Notes: generated by a model not told the origin, from the sequence alone. Shown: positions 35,642 through 44,986, counted from the stretch's first letter. The stretch: DNA of 49,835 nucleotides from Bdellovibrionales bacterium (GCA_020630675.1 JAHDIR010000018.1:1-49835), one strand, 5' to 3'. Translations and numbers: made by a program.

Positions 35642-35716
35642 AAGCCTTATTTAAACTGGCACACCAGGGAATTGACACTACGCAGCTATTACTGCCAATT
35701 GTTCTCTTTCTGCAAA

Positions 35717-35725
35717 TGATATAAC
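35717..35725 (+). promoter_or_regulatory. Extended -10 promoter of the WLPGK-repeat glycosyltransferase gene
   Basis: TGATATAAC combines a TG-N extension with a TATAAC -10 hexamer. Transcription would begin about base 35732, two bases before the ATG, which has no ribosome-binding sequence; a second candidate for a leaderless message. Confidence 0.45.
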
Positions 35726-35733
35726 TTCAAAAA

Positions 35734-37659
35734 ATGGGATTAAGCAATACAATTTCAGTGGTCATTCCCACGCACAAACGCCCTGCTGGCTTAAAAAACT
35801 TGCTTCAATCTTTGGTCAACCAAGACCTAGAACCTCATAAGTTTCAAGTGATTGTGGTTTCTAATTTTCATGACAAAAAAAGTGAACAAGTCGTTAATGA
35901 TTTTTCTCACCAACTATTTGACCTTAAATATTATGTGAGTGAACAAAAGGGCTGCAATATTGCCCGTAACTTTGGCTTACGCTTTTCATCTTGTGATATT
36001 GTTTATTTTGTAGATGACGACTGTGTTTTGAACTCCACGTCTCAACTACAACAAATTTTGAATTATCATAATTCACACCCAGATGCCTCAGGAATTGGCG
36101 GCGGCTATTTAGATCGAGAAGAAAACTTAAGTGCCTCTGAAGTTATTTACTCCAAAAATGCAAATCTTTGGCTAAAAAAATCAGCCAATGACAAAAATGA
36201 AACCCATCATTTGATTGGTGGAAACGCTTCTTACAAAAGAAACGTTTTTGAACAAGGCTATAACTACGACTCAAAAATAACTTTTGGTGGTTCGGAGGTA
36301 AGCCTTACCAAGCGCCTTTTTAATCATGGTCATAAACACTTGTTCTTTGAAGAGCTGAGCATATTACACGACTTAAAAGTGAATACATTTTCTATTCTCA
36401 AAAAAGGGTTTATGCAAGGGCGTGGAAAGCTTATAAACTCCTCCCACCATGAGGCTGATGTATTTGCAAGTCACATAAAAAGCATTATACCGCAAAAAGA
36501 CAATACTGTTGAACTTCAATCTGGCTACCAGTCACTCGTATGGTTTTTATTTCACCTAATGTTCAAGTTTGGTTTTCATTGGAGTTATTTTTGTCGCAAG
36601 AATAATATTAAAAATTGGCTGGGTGCCTTGGGAGCCTTTGGCTTTTTAGGAAAATATTTTTCTCTAAAAGTTCAAACCCGACAACGAAAGGTAAATATTG
36701 AATACAAAAGACAAACCAATAGGCTTTTTTGGTTTTCCGTGCGTGTGAAAAATTTTATTCGCCGAGGTTTTCGTTTTGTTGGTATTAAAGTTCATTGCTC
36801 ATGGAAAAAGATTAATTCTTTTTTTATAAAACATTACTACTCTCTTTCGAAAAAAATTCAAAAATTTTTACAGCGTTTAACTCGCCAGCTCTACTGGTGG
36901 CCAAATAAATTAAAAAAACATTGTCGGCGCCTTTACCACAAAACTTATAAACTCATACTAAGAAGAATATATTGGCTGCCTGGAAAGGTCGTACGGAACT
37001 GCAGGGCATTATACTTTAAGCTACATAAAATAATATTTCGAAAAATATACTGGCTGCCCGGAAAGGTGATGAGAATGATAAGAAACTTTTACTATAAGTT
37101 AAATAAGTATGTTTTTAGAAAAATATACTGGTTGCCTGGCAAAACTGTACGAAATTGCAGGGCCCTTTACTTTAAATTTCATAAAATTATTTTACGAAAA
37201 ATATACTGGCTACCGGGAAAGATGATGAGAATAATAAGAAATTTCTATTTTAAGTTAAATAAATATGTTTTTAGAAAAATATACTGGTTACCGGGAAAAA
37301 TCATGAGAACTCTTCGAACAGGCTACTACAAAGCGCGAAAATTTTGTTTACATAGCTACTATAAAATTAACAAAAAAATGATACGTCCCCTTTTCTGGTT
37401 GCCCGGAAAGATTAAGCGCAGTGCCTATAAGTATTTCCGAAAGGTGAAATACTTTTTTATAAAAACTTATTGGATTTTATACTCTTTGGGCTGGAAAATA
37501 CGTGGTTTTGTACAAAGCATTCCTTGGAAACTACGAGAGTATTGCTACAAAAAAGGCAGCCTTTTATGGCTAATATACTCTGCTCTGACAAAGCCCTATT
37601 ATTTTTTAAGATATCAGTTCAATAAAAGGCTTAGAAAGAAAACACTTTCAAAATCTTGA
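35734..37659 (+). CDS. GT2 glycosyltransferase with C-terminal basic WLPGK tandem repeats
   Basis: 641 residues. Residues about 6-240 are a GT-A family 2 domain: ISVVIPTHKRP, GCNIARNFGL and VDDDC (D94-D96, metal site). Residues 260-310 are hydrophobic and aromatic, possibly a membrane-associated segment. The rest is extremely basic and aromatic. Four perfect 26-residue units beginning IYWLPGK (412-437, 438-463, 464-489, 490-515) are flanked by diverged copies at 386, 516 and 553. Units 1 and 3, and 2 and 4, resemble each other most. The repeats alternate Arg/Lys with Tyr/Phe/Leu, as in amphipathic helices lying on an anionic membrane or lipid A. The gene is monocistronic, divergent from the fusion gene. 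Glycosyltransferase call is firm, repeat function is inference. Confidence 0.85.
   Translation: MGLSNTISVVIPTHKRPAGLKNLLQSLVNQDLEPHKFQVIVVSNFHDKKSEQVVNDFSHQLFDLKYYVSEQKGCNIARNFGLRFSSCDIVYFVDDDCVLNSTSQLQQILNYHNSHPDASGIGGGYLDREENLSASEVIYSKNANLWLKKSANDKNETHHLIGGNASYKRNVFEQGYNYDSKITFGGSEVSLTKRLFNHGHKHLFFEELSILHDLKVNTFSILKKGFMQGRGKLINSSHHEADVFASHIKSIIPQKDNTVELQSGYQSLVWFLFHLMFKFGFHWSYFCRKNNIKNWLGALGAFGFLGKYFSLKVQTRQRKVNIEYKRQTNRLFWFSVRVKNFIRRGFRFVGIKVHCSWKKINSFFIKHYYSLSKKIQKFLQRLTRQLYWWPNKLKKHCRRLYHKTYKLILRRIYWLPGKVVRNCRALYFKLHKIIFRKIYWLPGKVMRMIRNFYYKLNKYVFRKIYWLPGKTVRNCRALYFKFHKIILRKIYWLPGKMMRIIRNFYFKLNKYVFRKIYWLPGKIMRTLRTGYYKARKFCLHSYYKINKKMIRPLFWLPGKIKRSAYKYFRKVKYFFIKTYWILYSLGWKIRGFVQSIPWKLREYCYKKGSLLWLIYSALTKPYYFLRYQFNKRLRKKTLSKS
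36889..37467 (+). repeat. In-frame 78-bp repeats in a 156-bp higher-order array
   Basis: Coding repeats of 26 codons. The two dimers at 36967-37122 and 37123-37278 are the best-conserved pair. Between corresponding units I count 17 codons differing synonymously and 6 differing in amino acid, so the protein sequence has been kept while the DNA drifted. Diverged units flank the array on both sides. Confidence 0.9.
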
Positions 37660-37748
37660 GATGATTTTTTTTACAAAGCAAACCATTAAATCTGGTTAAA
37701 AAACCAAGCCTGATTTTAAATTCAAGCCAGTCAGCCTGTAGGTAAAGT

Positions 37749-38444
37749 TTACACCTCTCCAATAACCATGAAGCGGGTATAGTCCTTAAATTGTTTTTCC
37801 CCCTGGAAGTGAACTTTACTTAACCGACAATCTTCAACAAAATCGTCTAAACTGTCAGCGCAGTTAGTGTGTTGAACATGTAAGTCATAGTCATTACTTT
37901 GTAAGGCTACTTTTTTACCTTCGGGTAACATATTACGCCAAACAGAAAAATCAGCAATATGCTCACAAGAAGTGTTAATTAATAAGTCATTTCTCTCAGT
38001 TAAAGTGGCTAGCTCACCCATACCATTTTTGGTTTTAAGGGTGACCATCTCATAATTTAAATCAAATATATCTGCGGGAAAAGCCTTGAACTTCCACTTA
38101 TTATTAAACCAATCAATATTCATACTGTCTGCAATGTCGACGCACGCTTCATCTAGGTCGATGGAACGAATTTTTTCTATATTAAACTCATCTCGATCAG
38201 ATAAAATTGCAGCCATTAATCCATACCAACCACAAAGAATATGTACAGCACCCAAGTCTTTTCCAAAACAATTTAAAAGCTCTTTTTTAAGCCAAACCTT
38301 ACTAATGATTTGATTACGACTAAAGGCATCTGAAAAATCAATTTCTGGATAGCGCGCCATGGTTTTTCTTAAATTTTTTATTAAAGAACTTTCGGTATAT
38401 TCTTCTATTCCTTGAATTAAGTTAAGCGCTTTCGTTAAGTTCAT
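37749..38444 (-). CDS. Class I SAM-dependent methyltransferase-like protein
   Basis: 231 residues. The central part fits a Rossmann methyltransferase: GAVHILCGWYGLMAAIL stands for motif I (G-rich loop), and IRSIDLDEACVDIADSMN for the acidic-ended second strand that binds the SAM ribose. DLLINTSCEHIADFS follows in the motif IV position. The motif I glycine pattern (CGWYG) is unusual. The gene overlaps the upstream Twitch radical SAM gene by four bases (ATGA), so the products are made together and may act on the same substrate. The methyl acceptor is unknown. Confidence 0.68.
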   Translation of the reverse strand: MNLTKALNLIQGIEEYTESSLIKNLRKTMARYPEIDFSDAFSRNQIISKVWLKKELLNCFGKDLGAVHILCGWYGLMAAILSDRDEFNIEKIRSIDLDEACVDIADSMNIDWFNNKWKFKAFPADIFDLNYEMVTLKTKNGMGELATLTERNDLLINTSCEHIADFSVWRNMLPEGKKVALQSNDYDLHVQHTNCADSLDDFVEDCRLSKVHFQGEKQFKDYTRFMVIGEV

Positions 38445-39841
38445 AAAGACTGAGGCTCCAGTAACTCTATCATTTCAGGAAAAGTACTCTTAAAATCTGT
38501 ATTTCTAATTTTATCCATTTTAACAATGTATTCGTAAAATTCTGGCATTCTATTTGACCAATCCTCTGAGTTCATAAAACTCACCATCCCCTTTAACCGT
38601 TTTATTCCATAGGTATTTTCAAGAAATTCTTCGTCATCTCTAAAATTCTCTTTTAACCAATCATAAAATTCTTCGTACTTTTTCACAATTTTCTTTTTAA
38701 AATTTTCCGGAAACACTTTTACATTTAAATGTGCTGGGTGATAAACAAAATGATAATTAATCATTCCCGCCCCCAACGGCCAAGGATTAATTTTTTTGTA
38801 ATTCTGTTTTAACTTCCACTTAATAAAGTCAGGTATATAAAACATATTTAGCATTTGCACAGCACAGGCAATGGTGACTTCGATATGATCGTCAGTATTA
38901 TCTAATTTTCTGAGTTGTTTCTCAATAGAAGACCAAGCCGATGGGTGCCTAATATAGTCATTCATAGATCCAATGCTATCAATACTAAAGTGAAACCTAA
39001 CTCTTTTAAAGTGCTGCCAAAGATCATAAAGCCTGTCTGGCATTTCTATTCCATTACTATTATAACGAAGAACGATTTGTGAGGCATAGCCCCTATCAAT
39101 ACACTCCTGAAGAAGCTCGTAATGCTCTTCAATAATAGTGCTCTCTCCCCCGGCAAAATAAAGTTGCTTCATATGTGGTATTTGGTCATAAAGTTGCGAC
39201 CAAAACTGAGGGTTGTCCTTGTGCCAGTTATAGGTGGCCCCATCTACTTTGCCATGATTATCCCATACCATTAGTTTTTTTAGCGGAGCGCTTTCAATCT
39301 CTGGGTAAAGTTTTTTCCAATCTGACACCCACATAGAACTATCGTGAGGTGAACACATAATGCACTTGAGGTTACACTTCGTGCCCAAACGTAAATCTAC
39401 ATAATATAGTTTAGGGGGAACACTTCCGTCTTCTTTTGTGTCTGCTATGAGTTCATCAAGATTCACTCGACTTTGCCAATATTCGGTCTCCCAAATTCTT
39501 TTTGAGCGATGCCCAGCAAGCTCTTCTTTAAAGCACTTCACACAAGACGGCGGAACTTCATTATTAAGCATTTGATGACGGACACTTTTCATATAGTTAT
39601 TATTCCAGCCCGATAGTAGGTCTGTATGATTCAAGTTTGCTGGCTTACCATCGTCATTTTTTAAAATACCAACTTCACCGCCAAATTTTTTCTTATTTGT
39701 TTTACCTGCTGACGAAGCATTTGCCGTACAGCAAACCCTTAGATGCCCATTAGGTCGAGTTGAAAGATGAATCCAAGGCAAGACACAAAATGTACTATAT
39801 TTTTCTTGTAAATGAGACGGAAGGTTTTTCATATAAGGCAT
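38441..39841 (-). CDS. Radical SAM protein with N-terminal Twitch-type domain
   Basis: 466 residues. The N-terminal cysteine domain has FCVLPWIHLSTRPNGHLRVCC (C19, C37, C38) and C100-VK-C103, the pattern seen before the barrel in Twitch-containing radical SAM proteins. The radical SAM motif is C156-NLK-C160-IM-C163 and the SAM-binding strand reads YFAGGEST (230-235, E233). The paralogue at 45040 shares the order, the RSKRIWE/RSRRIYE segment and a NWH..NP.FW / NWHN.PSFW motif. Last-but-one gene of the minus-strand block; overlaps the methyltransferase gene by four bases. Similar families occur in bacterial surface-polysaccharide loci and, to my memory, in marine phages. Substrate unknown. Confidence 0.88.
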   Translation of the reverse strand: MPYMKNLPSHLQEKYSTFCVLPWIHLSTRPNGHLRVCCTANASSAGKTNKKKFGGEVGILKNDDGKPANLNHTDLLSGWNNNYMKSVRHQMLNNEVPPSCVKCFKEELAGHRSKRIWETEYWQSRVNLDELIADTKEDGSVPPKLYYVDLRLGTKCNLKCIMCSPHDSSMWVSDWKKLYPEIESAPLKKLMVWDNHGKVDGATYNWHKDNPQFWSQLYDQIPHMKQLYFAGGESTIIEEHYELLQECIDRGYASQIVLRYNSNGIEMPDRLYDLWQHFKRVRFHFSIDSIGSMNDYIRHPSAWSSIEKQLRKLDNTDDHIEVTIACAVQMLNMFYIPDFIKWKLKQNYKKINPWPLGAGMINYHFVYHPAHLNVKVFPENFKKKIVKKYEEFYDWLKENFRDDEEFLENTYGIKRLKGMVSFMNSEDWSNRMPEFYEYIVKMDKIRNTDFKSTFPEMIELLEPQSL

Positions 39842-39974
39842 ATCTTTCTATAACCTATTTGAAGGTAGTTAATCAATACTCATCAATGCCAAATCTTTAT
39901 TACTTTATGTCTTAAAAACATATTTACTCTCTCAATGAAAAAAGAGAACTTATAGGTTGTCTGCCAAGATCGTT

Positions 39975-41069
39975 TTATGTTCTTGTCTCATTGGCTTCAA
40001 ACTGAGCGGCAAAAGGATTAAATTCTTGGCCACAAGTTTTTGCACAGGCCTTTAGTTTTCCATTTTTAATTGATGAGCAATTCCAAGACTCAGGAAGAAT
40101 ATCTTGAAAAAAGGATCCATTTACAATGTGTTCAACACTATCATGAAAAGCACTTATACCTTCTATCCCACCACTTTTATCCAACAAACCCCAAATAGGA
40201 GAGCTCTTTGGCTTAAAGTACCACGGATATAACTGGTTAGCTGTCCAACAGCAAGGAAAGACATGGCCTTGAGCACTAATGTAAAGCGATTTTTCTTTTT
40301 CCACGCGGCAGCTAATGGGCGTTTTATCCAAGTAGTTTATAAGACTACCATACTTTTCCACCAAAGCTTTTTCTTTTTGCAAAGATGTATTCTGGTATTT
40401 TTCATTCAACGGCTTTTTTAAAGTGTATTCAATATTTTGATTTTTATCAAAAACCACTTGCTCATCTTTACCAGTAGACAAAGTGTTACTAAAAAACCTC
40501 CCCGTTTTTTTGACTACAAACTTATGAAAACCCATTTTTTTGCTCAGTGACCTTGCCTCTTCCACTTGATGTTCGTTATGAGCAAAAACTATAAAGTCCC
40601 AAATTGCCTTTCCACCTGCTTGAATAAAAGCTTCACAATTGTCCATAATTTTATCAAAGCTAGTATTTCTGCGGTAAATATGATTTGTATCAGCCAGGCC
40701 ATCTATACTGAAATTAATAGAGTTTATTGATTTGCCTAAAGTGTGCCAAAACTGGGTCGACCTTAAAGATCCGTTGGTAAACAGATCTAACCGTAAAGAA
40801 GGATTATGAGATTTAAAGTATTCAAAAATTTCAAGTAAGTCTTTTGCTGTTGCAGGGTCTCCGTAGTTTCCGCACAAGTATATTCTATTAAGTTGTTTTA
40901 AAAAATGAGGAGTAAAAATCTTCTTAGCTTGAGATAAATTTATTTCTTCAAGTGGAAGCTGAGGGTTTATAGACCCACCACAAATAGTTCGTAAACACAT
41001 AGGACAGGCCGCATTGCATTTACTTGATATCTCCAAATGAACAGTCTTAATTTCTGAGTATTTATACAC
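39975..41069 (-). CDS. Radical SAM/SPASM-type protein
   Basis: 364 residues with the classic order: radical SAM barrel first (C18-NAA-C22-PM-C25, then YLCGNYGDPATAKDL in the GGEP position, with GD-P rather than GGEP, and NFSIDGLADTNHIYRR), and a C-terminal SPASM-like domain (ISCRVEKEKSLYISAQGHVFPCC..., later WNCS and CAKTC). This is the layout of enzymes that modify peptides or sugars using extra Fe-S clusters. It lies 18 bases downstream of the radical SAM gene at 41088 on the same strand, so co-transcription is likely; 133 bases separate it from the next gene. Substrate unknown. Confidence 0.87.
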   Translation of the reverse strand: MYKYSEIKTVHLEISSKCNAACPMCLRTICGGSINPQLPLEEINLSQAKKIFTPHFLKQLNRIYLCGNYGDPATAKDLLEIFEYFKSHNPSLRLDLFTNGSLRSTQFWHTLGKSINSINFSIDGLADTNHIYRRNTSFDKIMDNCEAFIQAGGKAIWDFIVFAHNEHQVEEARSLSKKMGFHKFVVKKTGRFFSNTLSTGKDEQVVFDKNQNIEYTLKKPLNEKYQNTSLQKEKALVEKYGSLINYLDKTPISCRVEKEKSLYISAQGHVFPCCWTANQLYPWYFKPKSSPIWGLLDKSGGIEGISAFHDSVEHIVNGSFFQDILPESWNCSSIKNGKLKACAKTCGQEFNPFAAQFEANETRT

Positions 41070-41087
41070 TGATAACCACCACGATAA

Positions 41088-42269
41088 CTATCGACCTACT
41101 ACTGGAGGACCAAAACCAGTTTGCTCCATAATTTCAATTGATGGGTAAAGTGGCCATTTTGTTCCTGGCTTTCTTTTGGGAATTTTACTATCAGCACTAC
41201 TGACACAGCTACTGCTAATACAAGGGGCCGGTTGATCAAATAGTTTAAAACCCTTACCAATAAAGCCTAAAGGCTTATCAGCGCAGCTATAACTTCTTTT
41301 AATCGAGCCATCAGGCTCACGAATAATAATGCTTCGAAAACCTGCAGAGCACTCCCAGTCTTTAAAATTATTAAATCCAAAAGCGTTAAAGCGTTCGGCT
41401 TGATCGATATACCACTTTTTGCCATCACTGGCGTTCATTTCAACTTGAAAAGAATCTGTAATAGATTTTTTAAGGCCAAGGCGAGTTTTAGGTACAAGTT
41501 CCGCAGAATCAGGTTTTGCTTTTGGAGTTGGTAAAACTCTCACGCTACTTTTTCTCTGAATAAATTTGGTCTTAATTTGTTGAGGTAAACCCTTTTTCAT
41601 AAGATCTCGCATCCAGGGCTCATAGGCATCAACAACTGCCGTTGCCGTAGAATTACTTTGCGGCTTCAAGGTTACATTGAGCCCAGCGTGATGAAAGTAA
41701 TGAGCATTAATCCACAACTTTTGAAAAAATTCTGGCACCATAACAATGTTAATTGTTATATAAATCCCCTCTTCTTGTAATAAAAGAAGTTTTTCACGAA
41801 ACTGCTCTCGGTCGGCAAACTCATGGTGATAACTTGCCGTAATACTGACTTTATCAATTGGCTTGGTAACTTCTAAGTACTTTTTAAACCAAAATTTTCC
41901 GGGGCTAAGGTTAGAAGTCATATGCAAACTTTGAAAATTTGTATTTACTGTGTCATCGGCGTAGTGCTGCAGTAACTCCAGATAGCCTTTGTGTAAAGTG
42001 GGCTCTCCCCCACTAAAAGAAAAGTGAAAAGAGTTAAACCCCCTTTCCCTAGATTGCTTTTTTATTTCACGCATTGTGTCTTTTAAGAGTTCTGTCGAGC
42101 GATGATCTTTTTGAGTACTACTAGCATAAGGCCAACAATAAGAACAGCTGTAATTACAATACCTTCCAAGAAGCCAACTCACGCAAAATAAATCTTTGTT
42201 AAGTAAGCTCTTTTGGCCAACACTCTCGATTTGATCAAATGGAATTTGTGTGAAATCGTAGTTTTTCAT
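41088..42269 (-). CDS. Radical SAM protein with C-terminal auxiliary cysteine domain
   Basis: 393 residues; first gene of the minus-strand block. The radical SAM motif is C38-NYS-C42-SY-C45, followed by FHFSFSGGEPTLHKGYLELL. The C-terminal region has WECSAGFRSIIIREPDGS, YSCADKPLGF and PCISSSC, an arrangement like a SPASM/Twitch auxiliary domain. Its counterpart in the plus-strand block is the protein at 46362, which has the same order and a comparable NW-C...C...C..C tail. A promoter-like TTGCAG-18-TATAAA lies upstream on the minus strand. Substrate unknown. Confidence 0.87.
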   Translation of the reverse strand: MKNYDFTQIPFDQIESVGQKSLLNKDLFCVSWLLGRYCNYSCSYCWPYASSTQKDHRSTELLKDTMREIKKQSRERGFNSFHFSFSGGEPTLHKGYLELLQHYADDTVNTNFQSLHMTSNLSPGKFWFKKYLEVTKPIDKVSITASYHHEFADREQFREKLLLLQEEGIYITINIVMVPEFFQKLWINAHYFHHAGLNVTLKPQSNSTATAVVDAYEPWMRDLMKKGLPQQIKTKFIQRKSSVRVLPTPKAKPDSAELVPKTRLGLKKSITDSFQVEMNASDGKKWYIDQAERFNAFGFNNFKDWECSAGFRSIIIREPDGSIKRSYSCADKPLGFIGKGFKLFDQPAPCISSSCVSSADSKIPKRKPGTKWPLYPSIEIMEQTGFGPPVVGR

Positions 42270-42298
42270 TTTAAAACTTTAGTTAAAGAGGTTACTAT

Positions 42299-42328
42299 TT
42301 TATATCAAGATCTACCAAATAACTGCAA
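42299..42328 (-). promoter_or_regulatory. Probable promoter of the minus-strand radical SAM block
   Basis: On the minus strand TTGCAG and TATAAA are separated by 18 bases and end about 30 bases before the ATG at 42269. The perfect 12-bp palindrome ATGACTAGTCAT (42331-42342) abuts the -35 and could be an operator serving both directions. Confidence 0.45.
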
Positions 42329-42428
42329 AAATGACTAGTCATAAATACTCTAACCATGAATATAAAAATTTGAATTGTAGGTTATTTTATATAAAAATAT
42401 TGAACGCAAGTCAGAGCTTTGAGCCGGC

Positions 42429-43700
42429 TTGAGCACAGGGGCATATTTTATCAAAAAAATTATACATATATTATTATCAGTTTTGATTTTTTTATCGTTA
42501 GTTATAACTTTTGATTGTATTGCTTATTTATTTTATGGGGATCAAACTCACAATTACAAATTATACGTAAAAAGGTCAAAGAAAATTTCCTCAGAAAACT
42601 CTAGCTCTTTCACTAAAGACTCAAGTTTAATAACCAGGAATTTCACACAGTTTACAAATGAAAGAAAAATAGCCCACCCTTATCTTGGCTATACCTTTTA
42701 TCCGAGCCCTGAAATTGGCTTTAATCGAGATGGCTTTAGAGACTTTACTGACTTTCAAAAGATTAACAGCGCTAATTTTGTCATTGGAATTTTTGGAGGT
42801 TCCGTTGCCAGTGAGTTCGCAAGAAGCCTCAGTGATAAGGACGCGGCCTCTCTACTTGGAAAATTAAGTGAGATTAATCCTATATTTCATAATTTTCCTA
42901 ATATTAAATTTTTAAATTTTGCTATTTCTGCTTACAAACAGCCTCAGCAATTTATAGCAGCAACTCTCTTCTCAAAAAACATAAATTTTAGTATAAACAT
43001 TGATGGTTACAACGAAATTGTTACTTCAAATGGGTTGGAGTACCCAACTTTATTTCCTCAATACTCTCCGTTGCTTTATTCAAAAAATGATGTTTATTTG
43101 AAGAAATACTTCATGCTTCAGGAGGCTATAAATAATCGATTGAATTTCACTCTTCAAATAAAGGAATCAAAACTTCTATCCAAAAGTAAGTTGGTGCACT
43201 TATTTTGGAAGTCTTATTTAAAATTATCAAAACATAAAGAAAAAGAGATTTATTTAAATTTAAAAAAACATAAAGTCGCTAACTCAAACTATTATTCACC
43301 TAAAGACTACAACCATGCTAGATCTAACAAAGCCAATGTGTGGAAAGAATATATAAAAAAGCAATATGATTTCTTGAATTCACAAAAAATACCAAGCCTT
43401 TTCTTTTTGCAGCCAAACCAATATGTTAAAAACTCCAAAAAATACAGCAACGAAGAGTTACAAAAATTTATTTTTACAAGTAATAAAAATGTCTTTGTAT
43501 CAAAAGAGTATGAGAACCTAAAAAAAATTACATTAAATTTTAACCAAAGTGGCCTGCCTATTTTTGATCTAACAAAAATTTTTTCAAATACAAAAGCCAC
43601 AACTTATCGTGATAATATTTGCCATCTCAATAAACTTGGTAACAAAATTATGAAAGCTCATATTTTTAAAAAAATTATTCACCATTATAAAAACAATTAA
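42429..43700 (+). CDS. Membrane-anchored SGNH/GDSL-hydrolase-like protein
   Basis: 423 residues with one N-terminal membrane helix (IIHILLSVLIFLSLVITFDCIAYLF) and a large extracytoplasmic or periplasmic domain. SGNH-type blocks can be traced: VIGIFGGSVASEF (Ser of block I), FLNFAISAYKQPQQ (block II glycine region degenerate), NIDGYNEIV (block III Asn-like) and DNICHLNKLGNKIM near the C terminus (D-x-x-H of block V). Such proteins add or remove acyl groups on surface glycans. Only a TTG is available as start in a suitable place (42429) and it has no clear ribosome-binding sequence. First gene of the plus-strand block; 20 bases before the next radical SAM gene. Catalysis is inferred. Confidence 0.65.
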   Translation: MSTGAYFIKKIIHILLSVLIFLSLVITFDCIAYLFYGDQTHNYKLYVKRSKKISSENSSSFTKDSSLITRNFTQFTNERKIAHPYLGYTFYPSPEIGFNRDGFRDFTDFQKINSANFVIGIFGGSVASEFARSLSDKDAASLLGKLSEINPIFHNFPNIKFLNFAISAYKQPQQFIAATLFSKNINFSINIDGYNEIVTSNGLEYPTLFPQYSPLLYSKNDVYLKKYFMLQEAINNRLNFTLQIKESKLLSKSKLVHLFWKSYLKLSKHKEKEIYLNLKKHKVANSNYYSPKDYNHARSNKANVWKEYIKKQYDFLNSQKIPSLFFLQPNQYVKNSKKYSNEELQKFIFTSNKNVFVSKEYENLKKITLNFNQSGLPIFDLTKIFSNTKATTYRDNICHLNKLGNKIMKAHIFKKIIHHYKNN

Positions 43701-43720
43701 AATAACACGAGAGCTCACTT

Positions 43721-44986
43721 ATGAACAATAAGACAGAACAAAAAATTGCTTGCTATATTCCATGGGTTTCTATTTGGCCAACTCCGCAAGGGCAGGTGTA
43801 TCCATGCTGTGCTGCTAAAAACTCTCATGCACTCATTGGAAATTTAAAAGAAGATAGACTCAAAAATATTTTCAATAGCTCAAAAATGAAGGAGTTAAGG
43901 TTAAAATTTTTAACTGGAAAAGTTGACCCAATAGTTTGTCAAAAATGTGTAAAAAGAGAAAAGGCCCAGGGAAGCTCAATGAGAACAATGATTAATAAAT
44001 TATATTCAGACAAAGATGAGTTTTTTAAAAAAAAAACTAATCTTAAGGGTGAGTTTAGTAACTTCAAAATACTCTTCCTAGACTTTGTATGGTCAAATAA
44101 ATGTAATTTCAAATGTTCTCATTGCAAACCAGCATTTAGCAGTGCTCTCGGTTCTGACAAACGACTTAAGAACTTCTACAAATATAACTACAAAGGCGTG
44201 GAATCAATTCAGGATATTAACTCTAATACAATAGGCGATGTTTTTGATGTTCTCTCAGAAGTTGAAACAATTCACTTCAATGGAGGAGAACCTTTTCTAA
44301 TTCAAGAACACTACGACATTCTTGATTACTTAATAAGTATAAAAAGAACAGATGTAAAACTATGGTTTCATACCAATGGATCCAAGCTTGGGTTCGGCAA
44401 AAATAATATCTTGCACTATCTTGAAATTTTTAAAAATGTTAAAATATCTGTGAGTCACGATGGCTTTTCCAAATGCGGTGAGTTTGTTCGCAAAGGCTAT
44501 TCAGACGTAGTTTTTTTAAAAAACTATAAAATGCTCCAAAAGTATTGCCGTAGCGTTTACCCAGCGTTTTGTGTTCATGCTCTTAATCTTCCCTACTTAA
44601 CTGATACTATTGATTGGTATTTTAAAAACAATCTTATTGATGATCAGCAGTTACCTTCTATTAATATAATAACTGAGCCCAAACATATGAACTTTAAAAT
44701 TCATGACGAAAAAACTCTAGAAGAAGTGAGTATTCAAATGAAAAACTGGTTATACAAAAATACCTACCCCAGAAGAATACTTCATCAAGTTGAAAAAATT
44801 GCTAATGATATTGCTGATCTACACAGCCCAAATTCAAAAGACAATGATAGTTATTTAAAACTATCACAATACTTAAGTGCAAAAAAAGACTCAGGTCAAA
44901 ACCCAAGGCTTTTTATCCCCAAACTAAATAACTTCTTTAATTGGTTAGAAAAAAAATATCCGGAAAACTTCCCCTTAAATACTTAG
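43721..44986 (+). CDS. Radical SAM protein with N-terminal Twitch-type domain
   Basis: 421 residues. The N-terminal domain has C11-YIPWVSIWPTPQGQVYP-C29-C30, NLKEDRLKNIFNS (the 'lGnl....l..i.ns' segment) and C73-QK-C76. The barrel follows: C128-NFK-C132-SH-C135 and TIHFNGGEPFLIQEH as SAM-binding strand, then VSHDGFSKCGEFVRKGYSD. There is no C-terminal cysteine cluster. GAGAG about eight bases before the ATG supports the start. It sits between the SGNH-like gene and a second Twitch-first radical SAM gene. Substrate unknown. Confidence 0.88.
   Translation: MNNKTEQKIACYIPWVSIWPTPQGQVYPCCAAKNSHALIGNLKEDRLKNIFNSSKMKELRLKFLTGKVDPIVCQKCVKREKAQGSSMRTMINKLYSDKDEFFKKKTNLKGEFSNFKILFLDFVWSNKCNFKCSHCKPAFSSALGSDKRLKNFYKYNYKGVESIQDINSNTIGDVFDVLSEVETIHFNGGEPFLIQEHYDILDYLISIKRTDVKLWFHTNGSKLGFGKNNILHYLEIFKNVKISVSHDGFSKCGEFVRKGYSDVVFLKNYKMLQKYCRSVYPAFCVHALNLPYLTDTIDWYFKNNLIDDQQLPSINIITEPKHMNFKIHDEKTLEEVSIQMKNWLYKNTYPRRILHQVEKIANDIADLHSPNSKDNDSYLKLSQYLSAKKDSGQNPRLFIPKLNNFFNWLEKKYPENFPLNT

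Noticed and set aside
35657-35677. GGCAC followed by TTGAC as a sigma-54 promoter for the repeat-bearing glycosyltransferase
   Set aside because: The spacing between the GG and the downstream TTG is too long and the GC of the -12 element is missing.
36967-37278. Regularly spaced DNA repeats that could suggest a CRISPR array
   Set aside because: The repeats are contiguous, in frame, differ mainly at silent positions and encode WLPGK peptide units, with no unique spacers.
39883-39921. A 12-codon open frame with GAGAG upstream, considered as a leader peptide or radical SAM substrate
   Set aside because: Too short, no cysteine or typical leader features, and no matching structure downstream.
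42270-42428. Search for a short RiPP precursor gene between the radical SAM blocks
   Set aside because: No reading frame of plausible length with a ribosome-binding site in this gap or in the gaps at 39842-39974 and 44987-45039.
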